From CAYZEZ01 sp964477295 (GTDB lineage: Bacteria > Bacteroidota > Bacteroidia > Bacteroidales > SM23-62), in assembly GCA_964477295.1 (NCBI GenBank), contig CAYZEZ010000046.1, forward strand, positions 1 to 21,246: a stretch of 21,246 bases of DNA, written 5' to 3'. The position numbers and the translations under genes are program-made. The notes under the pieces are model-generated. The model ran no database searches. It saw nothing but the letters and a program-made list of their open reading frames with translations, and was not told where the DNA came from. Positions 1 to 7,487 of this stretch are shown in pieces. Within the stretch, counting starts at the first letter, position 1. Every line of letters starts with the position of its first letter.

Positions 1-952
1 AAGGATCCTCAGCAACATGGAAGGTTATATTGATCTTATCCGTAAATCTTTTTGCCAAACCCCGTGTAAGCGCACCACCACCAGCCATGTAAATACCGCG
101 GTTTACAATATCGGCATATAATTCCGGAGGGGTTTGCTCAAGTACACCAAGGATGGCTGTCTCTATCTTTGATATGGATTTATCAAGACAGTGCGCAATT
201 TCCTGGTATGAAATAGGTATCTCTACAGGCATGGCGGTCATCAGGTTCGGCCCCCTCACCATATAATCAGTAGGCGGTTCTTCAAGGTCAGGAAGTCCGG
301 AGCCAACAGCTATTTTAATGTCCTCGGCCGTCCTTTCTCCGATTTTAATATTGTGCTGATGCCTCATATATGCCTGAATATCTGTTGTAAAACCATCTCC
401 GGCGATTCGTATGGACTGGTTGCAGACAATTCCTCCCAGGGCAATAACAGCAATTTCTGTGGTACCGCCCCCTATGTCGACTACCATACTGCCTTCCGGT
501 GCTTCAACGTCGATACCAATTCCAATTGCTGCTGCCATGGGTTCAAAGATCATGTATACATCACGCCCCCCGGCATGTTCTGATGAATCCCTTACCGCCC
601 TTACTTCAACTTCGGTACTGCCTGATGGTATGCATACAACCATCCTTAACGCGGGAGTAAATAATTTTGGTTTCCTGTTGATCATCTTGATCATACCCCT
701 TATCATCTGCTCAGCCGCATTAAAATCGGCTATCACCCCGTCTCGCAAAGGCCTTATTGTTTTTATGTTTTCATGGGTTTTCCCATGCATTTGACGTGCT
801 TTCTCCCCGATGGCAATCAACTTCCCGGTAGTTTGATCCATTGCCACAATAGACGGCTCATTTACAACCACTTTGTCATTATGTATGATGATGGTGTTGG
901 CCGTACCCAGATCTATAGCAATTTCCTGAGTTAAAAATGAAAAAATCCCCAT
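1..952 (-). CDS. mreB: Rod shape-determining protein MreB (partial, C-terminus missing)
   Basis: This is the bacterial actin homologue that forms membrane-associated filaments and guides lateral peptidoglycan synthesis. Reading the minus strand from the ATG at 952-950 gives a protein that opens MGIFSFLTQEIAIDLGTANT, with the actin/HSP70 phosphate-1 loop DLGTANT. Further on come the phosphate-2 motif VDIGGGTTEIAV and, near the cut, an adenosine-type motif YMAGGGALTRGL. About 317 codons are present and the frame is open to base 1. MreB is usually about 340 residues, so roughly 25 are missing. A purine-rich AAGGAA ribosome site lies just upstream (956-961). It follows purH on the same strand after about 100 bp, an order common in Bacteroidota, where mreC and other shape genes usually come next. 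The identification is very secure; only the C-terminus is unseen. Confidence 0.97.
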   Translation of the reverse strand, partial: MGIFSFLTQEIAIDLGTANTIIIHNDKVVVNEPSIVAMDQTTGKLIAIGEKARQMHGKTHENIKTIRPLRDGVIADFNAAEQMIRGMIKMINRKPKLFTPALRMVVCIPSGSTEVEVRAVRDSSEHAGGRDVYMIFEPMAAAIGIGIDVEAPEGSMVVDIGGGTTEIAVIALGGIVCNQSIRIAGDGFTTDIQAYMRHQHNIKIGERTAEDIKIAVGSGLPDLEEPPTDYMVRGPNLMTAMPVEIPISYQEIAHCLDKSISKIETAILGVLEQTPPELYADIVNRGIYMAGGGALTRGLAKRFTDKINITFHVAEDP

Positions 953-1053
953 TTATTCCTTCCCTTATTCTAAAATTGTTAATCCTGAAGACCCTCTTTC
1001 AAGCTATTTATAATCAAAGCTTTAAATATACTAAAAATGTTGACACCTCAGCT

Positions 1054-2577
1054 CTAATGCTTAAAATGTCTTATCCCGGTAAATACCATGGCCATGTTAT
1101 GTTCATCACAAAAAGCAATAGAGTCTTTATCTCTGATCGATCCGCCTGGCTGTATAACTGCCTTTATACCAGACTCATGTGCAATCTTAACACAATCCGG
1201 AAAAGGGAAATACGCATCCGATGCCATCACCGCTCCATTGAGCTTGAACTTAAAATTTGTTGCTTTTACTATTGCCTGTTTCAACGCATCAACTCTTGAT
1301 GTTTGTCCCACACCGCTTGCAATCAGTTGTCCGTTTCTGGCCAGCACGATGGTATTTGATTTTGAATGCTTCACCAGCTTGTTAGCAAATAACAGGTCGT
1401 TTATTTCATCCCTGTCGGGTTCTCTTTTTGTGACTGTTTTAAGATCACCGGCTGATTCGGTTACTGTATCCCTGTCCTGGACCATCACACCATTCAGCAA
1501 CGAACGGAACTGTTTACCAGGCAAGTCAAATTCTTTTATCCTCAGAATTATACGGTTTTTCTTCTGCATCAGGATCTCCAGTGCTTTATCGTTGAAAACC
1601 GGAGCAATGATCACCTCAAAGAATAATTTATTAATCTCCTCTGCAGTTGTTGCATCCACCTCACTGTTGGTAACCAATATCCCTCCAAATGCTGAAATGG
1701 GATCACCCGCAAGGGCATCCTTCCATGATTCAAGCAAGGTGTCCCTGGAGGCAAGCCCACAGGCATTATTATGTTTTAATATGGCAAAGGTTAGTGTATT
1801 AAAATCCCTTATCAGGCATATCGCCGCATCGATATCGAGCAAATTGTTATAAGAGATTTCCTTACCTGATATCTTTTCAAACATCTTATCGAAATCACCG
1901 AAAAAGCTTCCATTCTGATGGGGATTTTCGCCATAACGCAGTGCGGATCCTCCGGGAATACTACTTTTAAATACGTCCCCTTTGTCCGGGGTGAAATAAT
2001 TAAAAATATTCACATCGTAATGGGAGCTGGCATGAAAAGCCTCAGCGGCATATTGCTTCCTGTCATCCAGGCTTGAATTACCCTGTTTCTCATTCAGCAG
2101 ATTCAGAAATCCCTGGTATTGATCTTTTGAAGAAACAATAAGGACATCATGATAATTTTTTGCTGCCGCACGGATCAGGGTTATCCCTCCAATGTCGATC
2201 TTTTCAATGATCTTCTCATCAGAGGCTCCCGACCTGACCGTTTCTTCAAAGGGATAAAGGTCTACTATAACCAAATCGATACCGGTAATATCATACTCTT
2301 TTATTTCTTTTAAATCAGATTCCTCGTTTCTTCTGAAAAGGATACCACCAAAAATTTTTGGATGCAATGTCTTCACGCGTCCGCCTAAAATGGCAGGGTA
2401 TCCTGTGATCGATTCCACAGATTCAACGGGTACACCGTGGTCGGTTATAAATTTCCGGGTTCCGCCGGTGGAAATAATGTTAATAGATAATTCATCTAGT
2501 TTTTTGATGACTTCCTCTAATCCCTCCTTGTTGTATGTTGAAATCAGAGCAGTCCTAATTCTTTTTAAATCAGTCAT
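1054..2577 (-). CDS. purH: Bifunctional AICAR formyltransferase / IMP cyclohydrolase PurH
   Basis: This cytoplasmic enzyme performs the last two steps of de novo IMP synthesis: formyl transfer from 10-formyl-THF to AICAR, then ring closure of FAICAR. The 507-residue product has the usual length. Residues about 1-190 form the MGS-like cyclohydrolase domain (STGGTRKF, GGRVKTLHPKIFGG, DLYPFEETV). The rest is the formyltransferase domain, with SALRYGENPHQ, the catalytic Lys-His pair at K268-H269 in KHNNACG, SDAYFPFPD, and the typical RHFKH end. The human catalytic pair is K266-H267, so the spacing agrees. The start at 2577 is supported by the MTDLKRIRTALIS beginning and by a -7-like box about 25 bp upstream. 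It is the first gene before mreB and is transcribed away from the ABC permease. The ATG-rich opposite-strand frames inside it are shadows. Confidence 0.98.
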   Translation of the reverse strand: MTDLKRIRTALISTYNKEGLEEVIKKLDELSINIISTGGTRKFITDHGVPVESVESITGYPAILGGRVKTLHPKIFGGILFRRNEESDLKEIKEYDITGIDLVIVDLYPFEETVRSGASDEKIIEKIDIGGITLIRAAAKNYHDVLIVSSKDQYQGFLNLLNEKQGNSSLDDRKQYAAEAFHASSHYDVNIFNYFTPDKGDVFKSSIPGGSALRYGENPHQNGSFFGDFDKMFEKISGKEISYNNLLDIDAAICLIRDFNTLTFAILKHNNACGLASRDTLLESWKDALAGDPISAFGGILVTNSEVDATTAEEINKLFFEVIIAPVFNDKALEILMQKKNRIILRIKEFDLPGKQFRSLLNGVMVQDRDTVTESAGDLKTVTKREPDRDEINDLLFANKLVKHSKSNTIVLARNGQLIASGVGQTSRVDALKQAIVKATNFKFKLNGAVMASDAYFPFPDCVKIAHESGIKAVIQPGGSIRDKDSIAFCDEHNMAMVFTGIRHFKH

Positions 2578-2601
2578 TTAGGGTAGTTGATTAAATTTGG
2601 A

Positions 2602-2609
2602 CAAAGATA
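2602..2609 (-). promoter_or_regulatory. Candidate Bacteroidota -7 promoter element for purH
   Basis: On the minus strand this reads TATCTTTG, an exact match to the Bacteroidota sigma-factor -7 consensus TAnnTTTG, about 25 bp before the purH ATG. No clear TTTG -33 box is found 17-21 bp further upstream (the sequence there is T-rich), so only half of the promoter is supported. Confidence 0.4.
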
Positions 2610-2640
2610 TTAAAAATGTTCCTAAAAATTGGGTAAATTT

Positions 2641-2718
2641 GTAATGAAACGTCCATGATAATATTTTCATTATTGTCACAAAAGTAAATGAAAATATGAT
2701 CATGGTAAGTTACATGAG
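2641..2718. repeat. Hairpin repeat element, copy A1 (CTCATG-end family)
   Basis: A 78-bp imperfect palindrome. The core arms at 2653-2671 and 2687-2705 pair over 19 bp with one mismatch around a 15-nt loop. Weaker pairing continues outward to an AATG/CATGAG edge. The right arm plus flank (ATCATGGTAAGTTACATGAG, then GCC) is identical to the corresponding stretch of the copy at 18365-18440 on the other strand, and very similar to 14211-14236. It lies between the divergent purH and ABC-permease genes. No protein is encoded. It may be a small non-autonomous mobile hairpin, a REP-like element, or a structured regulatory element. Confidence 0.8.
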
Positions 2719-2742
2719 GCCATATATAAATAAATATATTTT

Positions 2743-2810
2743 CTCATGAAACGAGCATGAATTAATTTAATCATGAAAATCAGAACGGTAATGATTAAAT
2801 TTTTCATGAG
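2743..2810. repeat. Hairpin repeat element, copy A2 (degenerate or sister type)
   Basis: A 68-bp palindromic unit with exact 9-bp ends, CTCATGAAA (2743-2751) and TTTCATGAG (2802-2810), and inner 11-bp arms AATTTAATCAT (2764-2774) and ATGATTAAATT (2791-2801). Its left edge, CTCATGAAACGAGCATGA, resembles the left edge of the 14157-14233 copy. It therefore looks like a second, diverged member placed 24 bp after copy A1. The rest of this 411-bp gene-free gap (2811-2988) is AT-rich, and I see nothing clear in it beyond the leader of the ABC permease, which lacks a strong Shine-Dalgarno site. Confidence 0.65.
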
Positions 2811-2988
2811 AGAGTGAAGTGGTTGCACATGTTCTAAATTTTTTAATCAATTTATTTTCAAATGATTATAAAAATTGAAGCGTGTGAAATCAAATGTTGC
2901 AGGATTTCAGCATCTTAGAGTAAACACATATTTTCGGGAGTGGCTGATCCGGGAAGTAAAGATATGCACTCTTTGAATTTTTTATAAA

Positions 2989-4254
2989 ATGAAAAACATA
3001 AAATTAGTCTTCGAGAGCATATTATTTGCACTCAGGGCAGTCATCATAAACAGGCTGCGAACTTTTCTCTCGTTGCTTGGAATTACAATCGGGATTTTTG
3101 CCATTATATCCGTTTTCACTGTTATTGATTCTCTGGAAAGTAATATCAGGGAAAGCCTCGCCAGTTTTGGTGATAATGTCACCTATATTGAAAAATGGCC
3201 ATGGGCGCCTGAGGAGGGAGAAGATTATGAATGGTGGCAATACTTGAACAGGCCCGTCCCGAAAATGCAAGAATACAAAGCACTGAAGAACCGTTCACAA
3301 TATGCACAGGTCATTGGTTTCTTTGCTTTTGCCAACAAACCGGTTGAATATAAAAATAATTCAATCGACCAGGTAAACATCTGGGGATGTACCGACGAGT
3401 TTGAAGACCTGCGTGAATTCGAATTATCCCAGGGCCGGTTTCTGACAAGTTTTGAATTTTCGAGTGGTAAAAACCTGGCGGTGATCGGTTCTACCATCGC
3501 CGAAAAATTGTTTGAAGGCACCAGTCCGCTAGGCAAAAAGATCAAGGTTGGGGGCAGTAAGGTAACTGTTATTGGTGTTTTTAATAAAGAGGGCATGAGC
3601 ATTTTTGGCGGAGGATCAATGGATGAGGTCATTTTCTTTCCTGTTCAATACCTTGCCAGGATGATTGATATAAAAACCGATAATGCCGGTCCGATGATCT
3701 GGGTTATGGCCAAACCAAACATCACCAATAATGAGATGAAAAATGAGATCAGGTCTATTTTAAGGTCAGAGCGCCGGTTAAAACCAAGGGCCAGGGATAC
3801 ATTTGCCTTGAATCAAACCAGCATGATTTCACAGGGGCTTGACCAGGTTTTCAAGGTAATCAATATAGCCGGGTTTTTCATTGGTATTTTTTCCATACTG
3901 GTGGGGGGGTTCGGAATTGCCAATATCATGTTTGTTTCAGTCAAGGAAAGAACAACCCAGATTGGGATTCAAAAGGCACTGGGAGCAAAGAAGTTTTTTA
4001 TTCTGACCCAGTTCCTGTCTGAAGCTGTTATCCTTGCCCTGGCGGGAGGAATTATCGGATTATTGCTGGTATTTGGATTAGCTTCCCTGGCTACCTATGC
4101 TAATTTACTGGGATCTTTTAAAATCACCCTGACTGCCGGCAACATCATTCTCGGGTTATCCATTTCTGCAATCATAGGAATAATATCAGGATTTGCACCG
4201 GCCAACTCTGCAGCAAAGATGGACCCTGTAAACGCAATCAATTCTACTTTCTAG
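2989..4254 (+). CDS. ABC transporter permease, MacB/FtsX family
   Basis: This is an integral inner-membrane permease of the MacB/LolC/FtsX superfamily. These proteins use ATP hydrolysed by a partner protein to drive export or mechanical work on periplasmic substrates. The 421-residue product has one N-terminal membrane helix (about 18-45, with the family's NRLRTFLSLLGITIG motif). A periplasmic MacB-type core follows (about 46-285: SQGRFLT, NLAVIGSTIAEKLF, PLGKKIKVGG). Three C-terminal helices (about 290-415) carry the FtsX signature GGFGIANIMFVSVKERTTQIGIQKALGA. No ATPase gene is adjacent, so the partner must be encoded elsewhere. The substrate cannot be deduced. It is monocistronic here: purH diverges upstream and mgtE converges downstream. 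A long purine-poor leader precedes the ATG, a common state in Bacteroidota. Confidence 0.93.
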   Translation: MKNIKLVFESILFALRAVIINRLRTFLSLLGITIGIFAIISVFTVIDSLESNIRESLASFGDNVTYIEKWPWAPEEGEDYEWWQYLNRPVPKMQEYKALKNRSQYAQVIGFFAFANKPVEYKNNSIDQVNIWGCTDEFEDLREFELSQGRFLTSFEFSSGKNLAVIGSTIAEKLFEGTSPLGKKIKVGGSKVTVIGVFNKEGMSIFGGGSMDEVIFFPVQYLARMIDIKTDNAGPMIWVMAKPNITNNEMKNEIRSILRSERRLKPRARDTFALNQTSMISQGLDQVFKVINIAGFFIGIFSILVGGFGIANIMFVSVKERTTQIGIQKALGAKKFFILTQFLSEAVILALAGGIIGLLLVFGLASLATYANLLGSFKITLTAGNIILGLSISAIIGIISGFAPANSAAKMDPVNAINSTF

Positions 4255-4256
4255 AG

Positions 4257-4340
4257 TCATTCCAAACTAGTCTCGGAATCTGATATCATGGGAGATGCTG
4301 AAACCCTGACCTATGTCAGGGCAGGCAAGTTCAGCATGAC
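4257..4340. repeat. GTCATTCC/ATGCTGAA palindromic repeat, probable bidirectional terminator
   Basis: This lies between the convergent stop codons of the ABC permease and mgtE. It starts GTCATTCC..CGGAATCT and then forms a nested hairpin: outer arms ATGCTGAA (4295-4302) and TTCAGCAT (4330-4337), inner perfect 7-bp arms CCCTGAC (4304-4310) and GTCAGGG (4315-4321) around CTAT. The GTCATTCC..GGAATCT half recurs at 8727-8752. No long T-run follows, so a terminator role is inferred from position and stem strength. Confidence 0.6.
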
Positions 4341-4345
4341 GACAC

Positions 4346-5704
4346 CTATATTATCCCGTACAACATCCGGCCTATCAACATATAAATTAACAGGCTGACG
4401 ATGTCGTTCATGGTGGTAATGAATGGTCCCGTAGCCAGGGCAGGATCAATCTTCAACCGCTCGAGCAATAAGGGAATGAAGGTCCCGAAAACCGATGCAA
4501 AAATAATCACTGAGAATAAAGCCGAACTCACCGAAAGGGTGAGTGCAAGGGTTTCTTTCTGAATCAGGTTATAGGCCAGGGCAATGGCTGAAAGAGTAAT
4601 CCCGTTCATCACAGCAACAGAAAGTTCTTTCAGCAGTTTCTTACCGGTTGTTTCAAGGATCAATGTTTTACTGGCCAGCCCCTGGACAATAATGGCCGAT
4701 GATTGTACTCCCACATTCCCCCCCATAGCACCAATCAGTGGTATAAAAAAGGCCATTTCAGGATAGATTCTGAACTCTTCCTCATATCCACCCAGAATGA
4801 GAGCTGCCAGGATACCTCCCATCAAACCGATAAACAACCATGGTAACCTTGCCCGGGTTAACAGGAATACGTTATCCGAGGGTTCAACATCCTCTGTAAT
4901 ACCTGATGCCAGCTGGAAATCCCTTTCCGCCTCTTCCTGCATCACATCAACCACATCATCGATAGTAATACGTCCTAATAACCGGCCAATGGAATCGACA
5001 ACTGGCAGTGCAACCAGGTCATATTTCCGCATAATATTAGCTACATCTTCACGATGAGTATCGGTTTTAACAGATATAATATCAGATTTATATAAATTGG
5101 TTACCTTCTCGTTTCTGTTGGAAAGCAACAGTCTCTTTAAAGATAAGGTCCCTTTCAAAATACCAGATTCATCCACAACATAGATGAAATAAACTTCATC
5201 TACATCCTCTGCCTGCTTTCTCATTTCACGCAAACAAGTAGGGATATCCCAGCTTTCAACCACCTTGATAAGTTCCTTGGCCATCAAACCACCAGCCGTT
5301 TCCTCATGATAACTCAGCAGATCAACAATATCACCGGCCAGTTCAACATCTTTTATATGCTGTAATACTTCCTCCTGCATATCTTCTGATAACTCACCGA
5401 TCACATCGGCTGCATCATCAGAATCCATCTCATGGATAAACTGCCTGGCTATTTCTTTCCCGGATAATGCCTTCAGGAACCATTCTCTTCTGTCGTCTTC
5501 GAGCTCAATGATAACATCGGCCCGTTTCTCCCCATCCAGCAAACCATAGAGGAATTTTGCCTCCTCCATCGACAACACATTAAAGATCTCGGCAATATCC
5601 GCAGCATGCAGGGTCTGAACAAGAGTCAAAACCGACTTCTTGTTTTCCTGTTCGATCAGCTTCTGCAGATTGTCGATATATTCCCTTGTAATTTTATGCG
5701 GCAT
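4346..5704 (-). CDS. mgtE: Magnesium transporter MgtE
   Basis: MgtE is a homodimeric inner-membrane Mg2+ channel gated by its cytoplasmic domains. The 452-residue product has the family's usual length and order. The helical superhelical N domain spans about 1-130 (LHAADIAEIFNVL, DDAADVIGEL). Two CBS domains follow (about 135-255; VVDESGILKGTLSLKRLL and LPVVDSIGRLLGRITIDDVV). A plug helix then leads to a five-helix membrane domain (about 285-452) with the signature IGAMGGNVGVQSSAI and the pore motif around D434 in TTMNDIVSL, matching the Asp432 filter residue of Thermus MgtE. It follows rsmA on the same strand after about 260 bp of repeat-rich DNA, so it may be cotranscribed or have its own promoter; no convincing promoter box was found. 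It converges with the ABC permease. Confidence 0.97.
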   Translation of the reverse strand: MPHKITREYIDNLQKLIEQENKKSVLTLVQTLHAADIAEIFNVLSMEEAKFLYGLLDGEKRADVIIELEDDRREWFLKALSGKEIARQFIHEMDSDDAADVIGELSEDMQEEVLQHIKDVELAGDIVDLLSYHEETAGGLMAKELIKVVESWDIPTCLREMRKQAEDVDEVYFIYVVDESGILKGTLSLKRLLLSNRNEKVTNLYKSDIISVKTDTHREDVANIMRKYDLVALPVVDSIGRLLGRITIDDVVDVMQEEAERDFQLASGITEDVEPSDNVFLLTRARLPWLFIGLMGGILAALILGGYEEEFRIYPEMAFFIPLIGAMGGNVGVQSSAIIVQGLASKTLILETTGKKLLKELSVAVMNGITLSAIALAYNLIQKETLALTLSVSSALFSVIIFASVFGTFIPLLLERLKIDPALATGPFITTMNDIVSLLIYMLIGRMLYGII

Positions 5705-5721
5705 ATGAAGAAGTTGATGAG

Positions 5722-5962
5722 TGCCAGGTACTGGGCAAAGGGTGTGGAATTGGGTTAATTAATTGTAATTCAATTCGATTGCGAATATACTTAATTCCTA
5801 TTAATTAACTCAAGTTGCCATGTACTGGGCACTAATTATTTGGTAAAGTATTAATAGTCAATAACATAAATTAAAATAGTAGTTAAATTCGTATCATTTA
5901 CTAATTCATATATGGCTGTTATTCAGACACCTGGCAACTAGTAACTCGTAACTGGCAATTTA
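5722..5962. repeat. Intergenic short-repeat spacer between rsmA and mgtE
   Basis: This 260-bp spacer holds near-repeats of TGCCAGGTACTGGGCA (5722-5737) and TGCCATGTACTGGGCA (5816-5831). They are separated by a perfect 10-bp inverted repeat, GTTAATTAAT (5754-5763) and ATTAATTAAC (5800-5809). A further cluster, CCTGGCAACTAGTAACTCGTAACTGGCAA, lies near 5932-5960. Simple TGGCA/TAACT-type units like these are typical non-coding filler in Bacteroidota genomes. I see no gene, and no clear terminator or promoter. Confidence 0.5.
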
Positions 5963-5964
5963 AA

Positions 5965-6738
5965 TTAATTAATTCCCTGCAACCAGGAAGTTAATATTAC
6001 AAACTGTGAAATATTAAGTTGTTCCGGCCTTTTCGATAAAAGTTCATGATCCGGATGATTTTCCGGTAACAGTTGTTTGATTGAGTTACGGATCATTTTC
6101 CTTCGCTGATTAAAGGAAGCTTTAACTATCCTTGAAAAAAGATTTTCATCGCAATCCAGATGCCTGGTATCTTTCCTGACCAGCCTGATCACAGCAGAAC
6201 TTACCCCGGGGACCGGATAAAATACCTTCGGTCCGACAGTGAATAGATAATCAACTGAAAAATAGGCCTGCAACAGAACGGATAAAATACCATAGGTCTT
6301 TGAGCCATGGGGTGCTGAAATTCTCTCAGCCACTTCTTTCTGCACCATGCAAACCACCTCAAGAACCTGGTCACGATGCTCCAGTATTTTAAAGAAGACC
6401 TGGCTTGAGATATTGTAAGGCAGGTTCCCTATGATGGCAACAGGTTTTGATGTAATCTCCCGTGGATCCATTTTCAGGAAATTCCTGCACAGGATACGGT
6501 CATGCTTATCAGGGAATTTATCCTTAAGGGTTGTAATGTTTCCCTGGTCAATTTCAACTGCCCATGTGGTGTAACGGTCCGTCTGAAACAGGATCTTTGT
6601 CAGGATACCTGAACCCGCTCCCACTTCAACAACATGATCCACCACATTAGCTTCCAACGCGTTTACAATCTTGCGTGCAATGTTTTCATCTTTCAGGTAG
6701 TGCTGACCTAAACTTTTTTTTGGTCTGAGGTGATTCAT
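5965..6738 (-). CDS. rsmA: 16S rRNA (adenine1518-N6/adenine1519-N6)-dimethyltransferase RsmA (KsgA)
   Basis: This enzyme uses SAM to dimethylate two adjacent adenines in helix 45 of 16S rRNA during late 30S assembly. The 257-residue product begins with the family opening LRPKKSLGQHYLKDENIARKI. The SAM-binding motif I, VVEVGAGSGILTKIL, lies at about 36-50, and the catalytic motif IV NLPYN starts at N105. FYPVPGVSSAVIRL and the C-terminal FNQRRKMIRNSIKQLL target-recognition region follow. A purine-rich AAGGAAAA lies 5-12 nt before the ATG on the minus strand. Upstream, TTATTTTG (6805-6798) resembles a -7 box, but with imperfect match and spacing. rsmA followed by mgtE on one strand is a familiar arrangement in this phylum. 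Identification is very secure. Confidence 0.98.
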   Translation of the reverse strand: MNHLRPKKSLGQHYLKDENIARKIVNALEANVVDHVVEVGAGSGILTKILFQTDRYTTWAVEIDQGNITTLKDKFPDKHDRILCRNFLKMDPREITSKPVAIIGNLPYNISSQVFFKILEHRDQVLEVVCMVQKEVAERISAPHGSKTYGILSVLLQAYFSVDYLFTVGPKVFYPVPGVSSAVIRLVRKDTRHLDCDENLFSRIVKASFNQRRKMIRNSIKQLLPENHPDHELLSKRPEQLNISQFVILTSWLQGIN

Positions 6739-6808
6739 TTTCGTTTTCCTTAACCTAGAATCCCAATGGTCTTTGCAGTTAAATTAATTAAGTTTGCCAA
6801 AATAACAA

Positions 6809-6916
6809 AATCGTGAATCGTCAAATGCGAAGCATTCGATGAAAGCAAATGAGAATCATTCGCAAGGCAGGTTGTGACTGTAGGCTTGTGCGAGCCGGGC
6901 AATCGTGAATCGATTG
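6809..6916. repeat. Short direct and inverted repeats in the rsmA/thioesterase divergent region
   Basis: Two 16-bp direct repeats, AAATGCGAAGCATTCG (6823-6838) and AAATGAGAATCATTCG (6847-6862), differ at two positions and lie 24 bp apart. They are bracketed by two exact copies of AATCGTGAATCG (6809-6820 and 6901-6912). The second copy also forms a small inverted repeat CAATCG/CGATTG (6900-6916). They could be operator-like sites for either flanking gene or simple repeat filler. This is the only divergent junction here without the CTCATG hairpin element. Confidence 0.5.
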
Positions 6917-6977
6917 TGTGGGTGTGGGTTTTGGGCAATGTTAAAACAGGACAGACAAATTTTACAAACAGTATCTA

Positions 6978-7487
6978 ATGAAAAAAATTCGAAATCCTTT
7001 CGTGGGATTGGAAGGATTCAATTGTTTCGGATGTAATCCAGGCAATCCGATTGGTCTTAAGATGAACTTTGTTGAAGACGGTGATTATGTGACATCGGAA
7101 TGGGAACCATCAGATCACTTCCAGGGATACCTGAATGTGCTGCATGGTGGCATACAGGCCACCTTAATGGATGAAATTGCCAGCTGGACAGTTTATGTAA
7201 AAACCAGAACAGCCGGGGTTACCTCAGCTATTCACTCCCGCTTCATTAAACCTGTTTATATAAATAAAGGAAATATCAGGCTGACATGCCGCCTGATTAA
7301 ACAGGAGCAAAAACTTGCCACTCTGGAAGTCAAGTTATATAATGCCGGCAATGAAATTTGCAGTGAGTCAGAAATAGAATATTTCATTTACCCGGAAGAA
7401 ATTGCCAGGAGAAGATTGTATTTTCCTGATATGGACAGCTTTTATTACGGCACAGAGGAATCAGGAAACGAAAAGGAAAAATCATGA
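6978..7487 (+). CDS. PaaI-type hotdog-fold acyl-CoA thioesterase
   Basis: Probably hydrolyses an acyl- or aryl-CoA thioester in the cytoplasm; the substrate cannot be told from sequence. The 169-residue product opens with a CFGCNPGNPIGLKM segment typical of PaaI/YiiD-like thioesterases. The hotdog helix LHGGIQATLMDEIASW follows, with the active-site HGG at 56-58 and D65. SRFIKPVYINKGNIRL then continues the beta-sheet. The C-terminus extends about 25 residues past the fold and ends in charged residues. Its stop codon overlaps the ATG of the next gene (ATGA), so the two are almost certainly translationally coupled. It is the first gene of a plus-strand pair diverging from rsmA. The family call is firm, the biochemical substrate open. 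Confidence 0.88.
   Translation: MKKIRNPFVGLEGFNCFGCNPGNPIGLKMNFVEDGDYVTSEWEPSDHFQGYLNVLHGGIQATLMDEIASWTVYVKTRTAGVTSAIHSRFIKPVYINKGNIRLTCRLIKQEQKLATLEVKLYNAGNEICSESEIEYFIYPEEIARRRLYFPDMDSFYYGTEESGNEKEKS

Noticed and set aside
1088..1852. A 254-residue plus-strand open frame inside purH
   Set aside because: It is a shadow of the purH reading frame. The minus strand encodes all the PurH motifs and the plus-strand translation resembles no family.
6750..6938. A 62-residue minus-strand open frame upstream of rsmA
   Set aside because: It consists of the translated direct repeats of the intergenic region, with no domain and no ribosome site.
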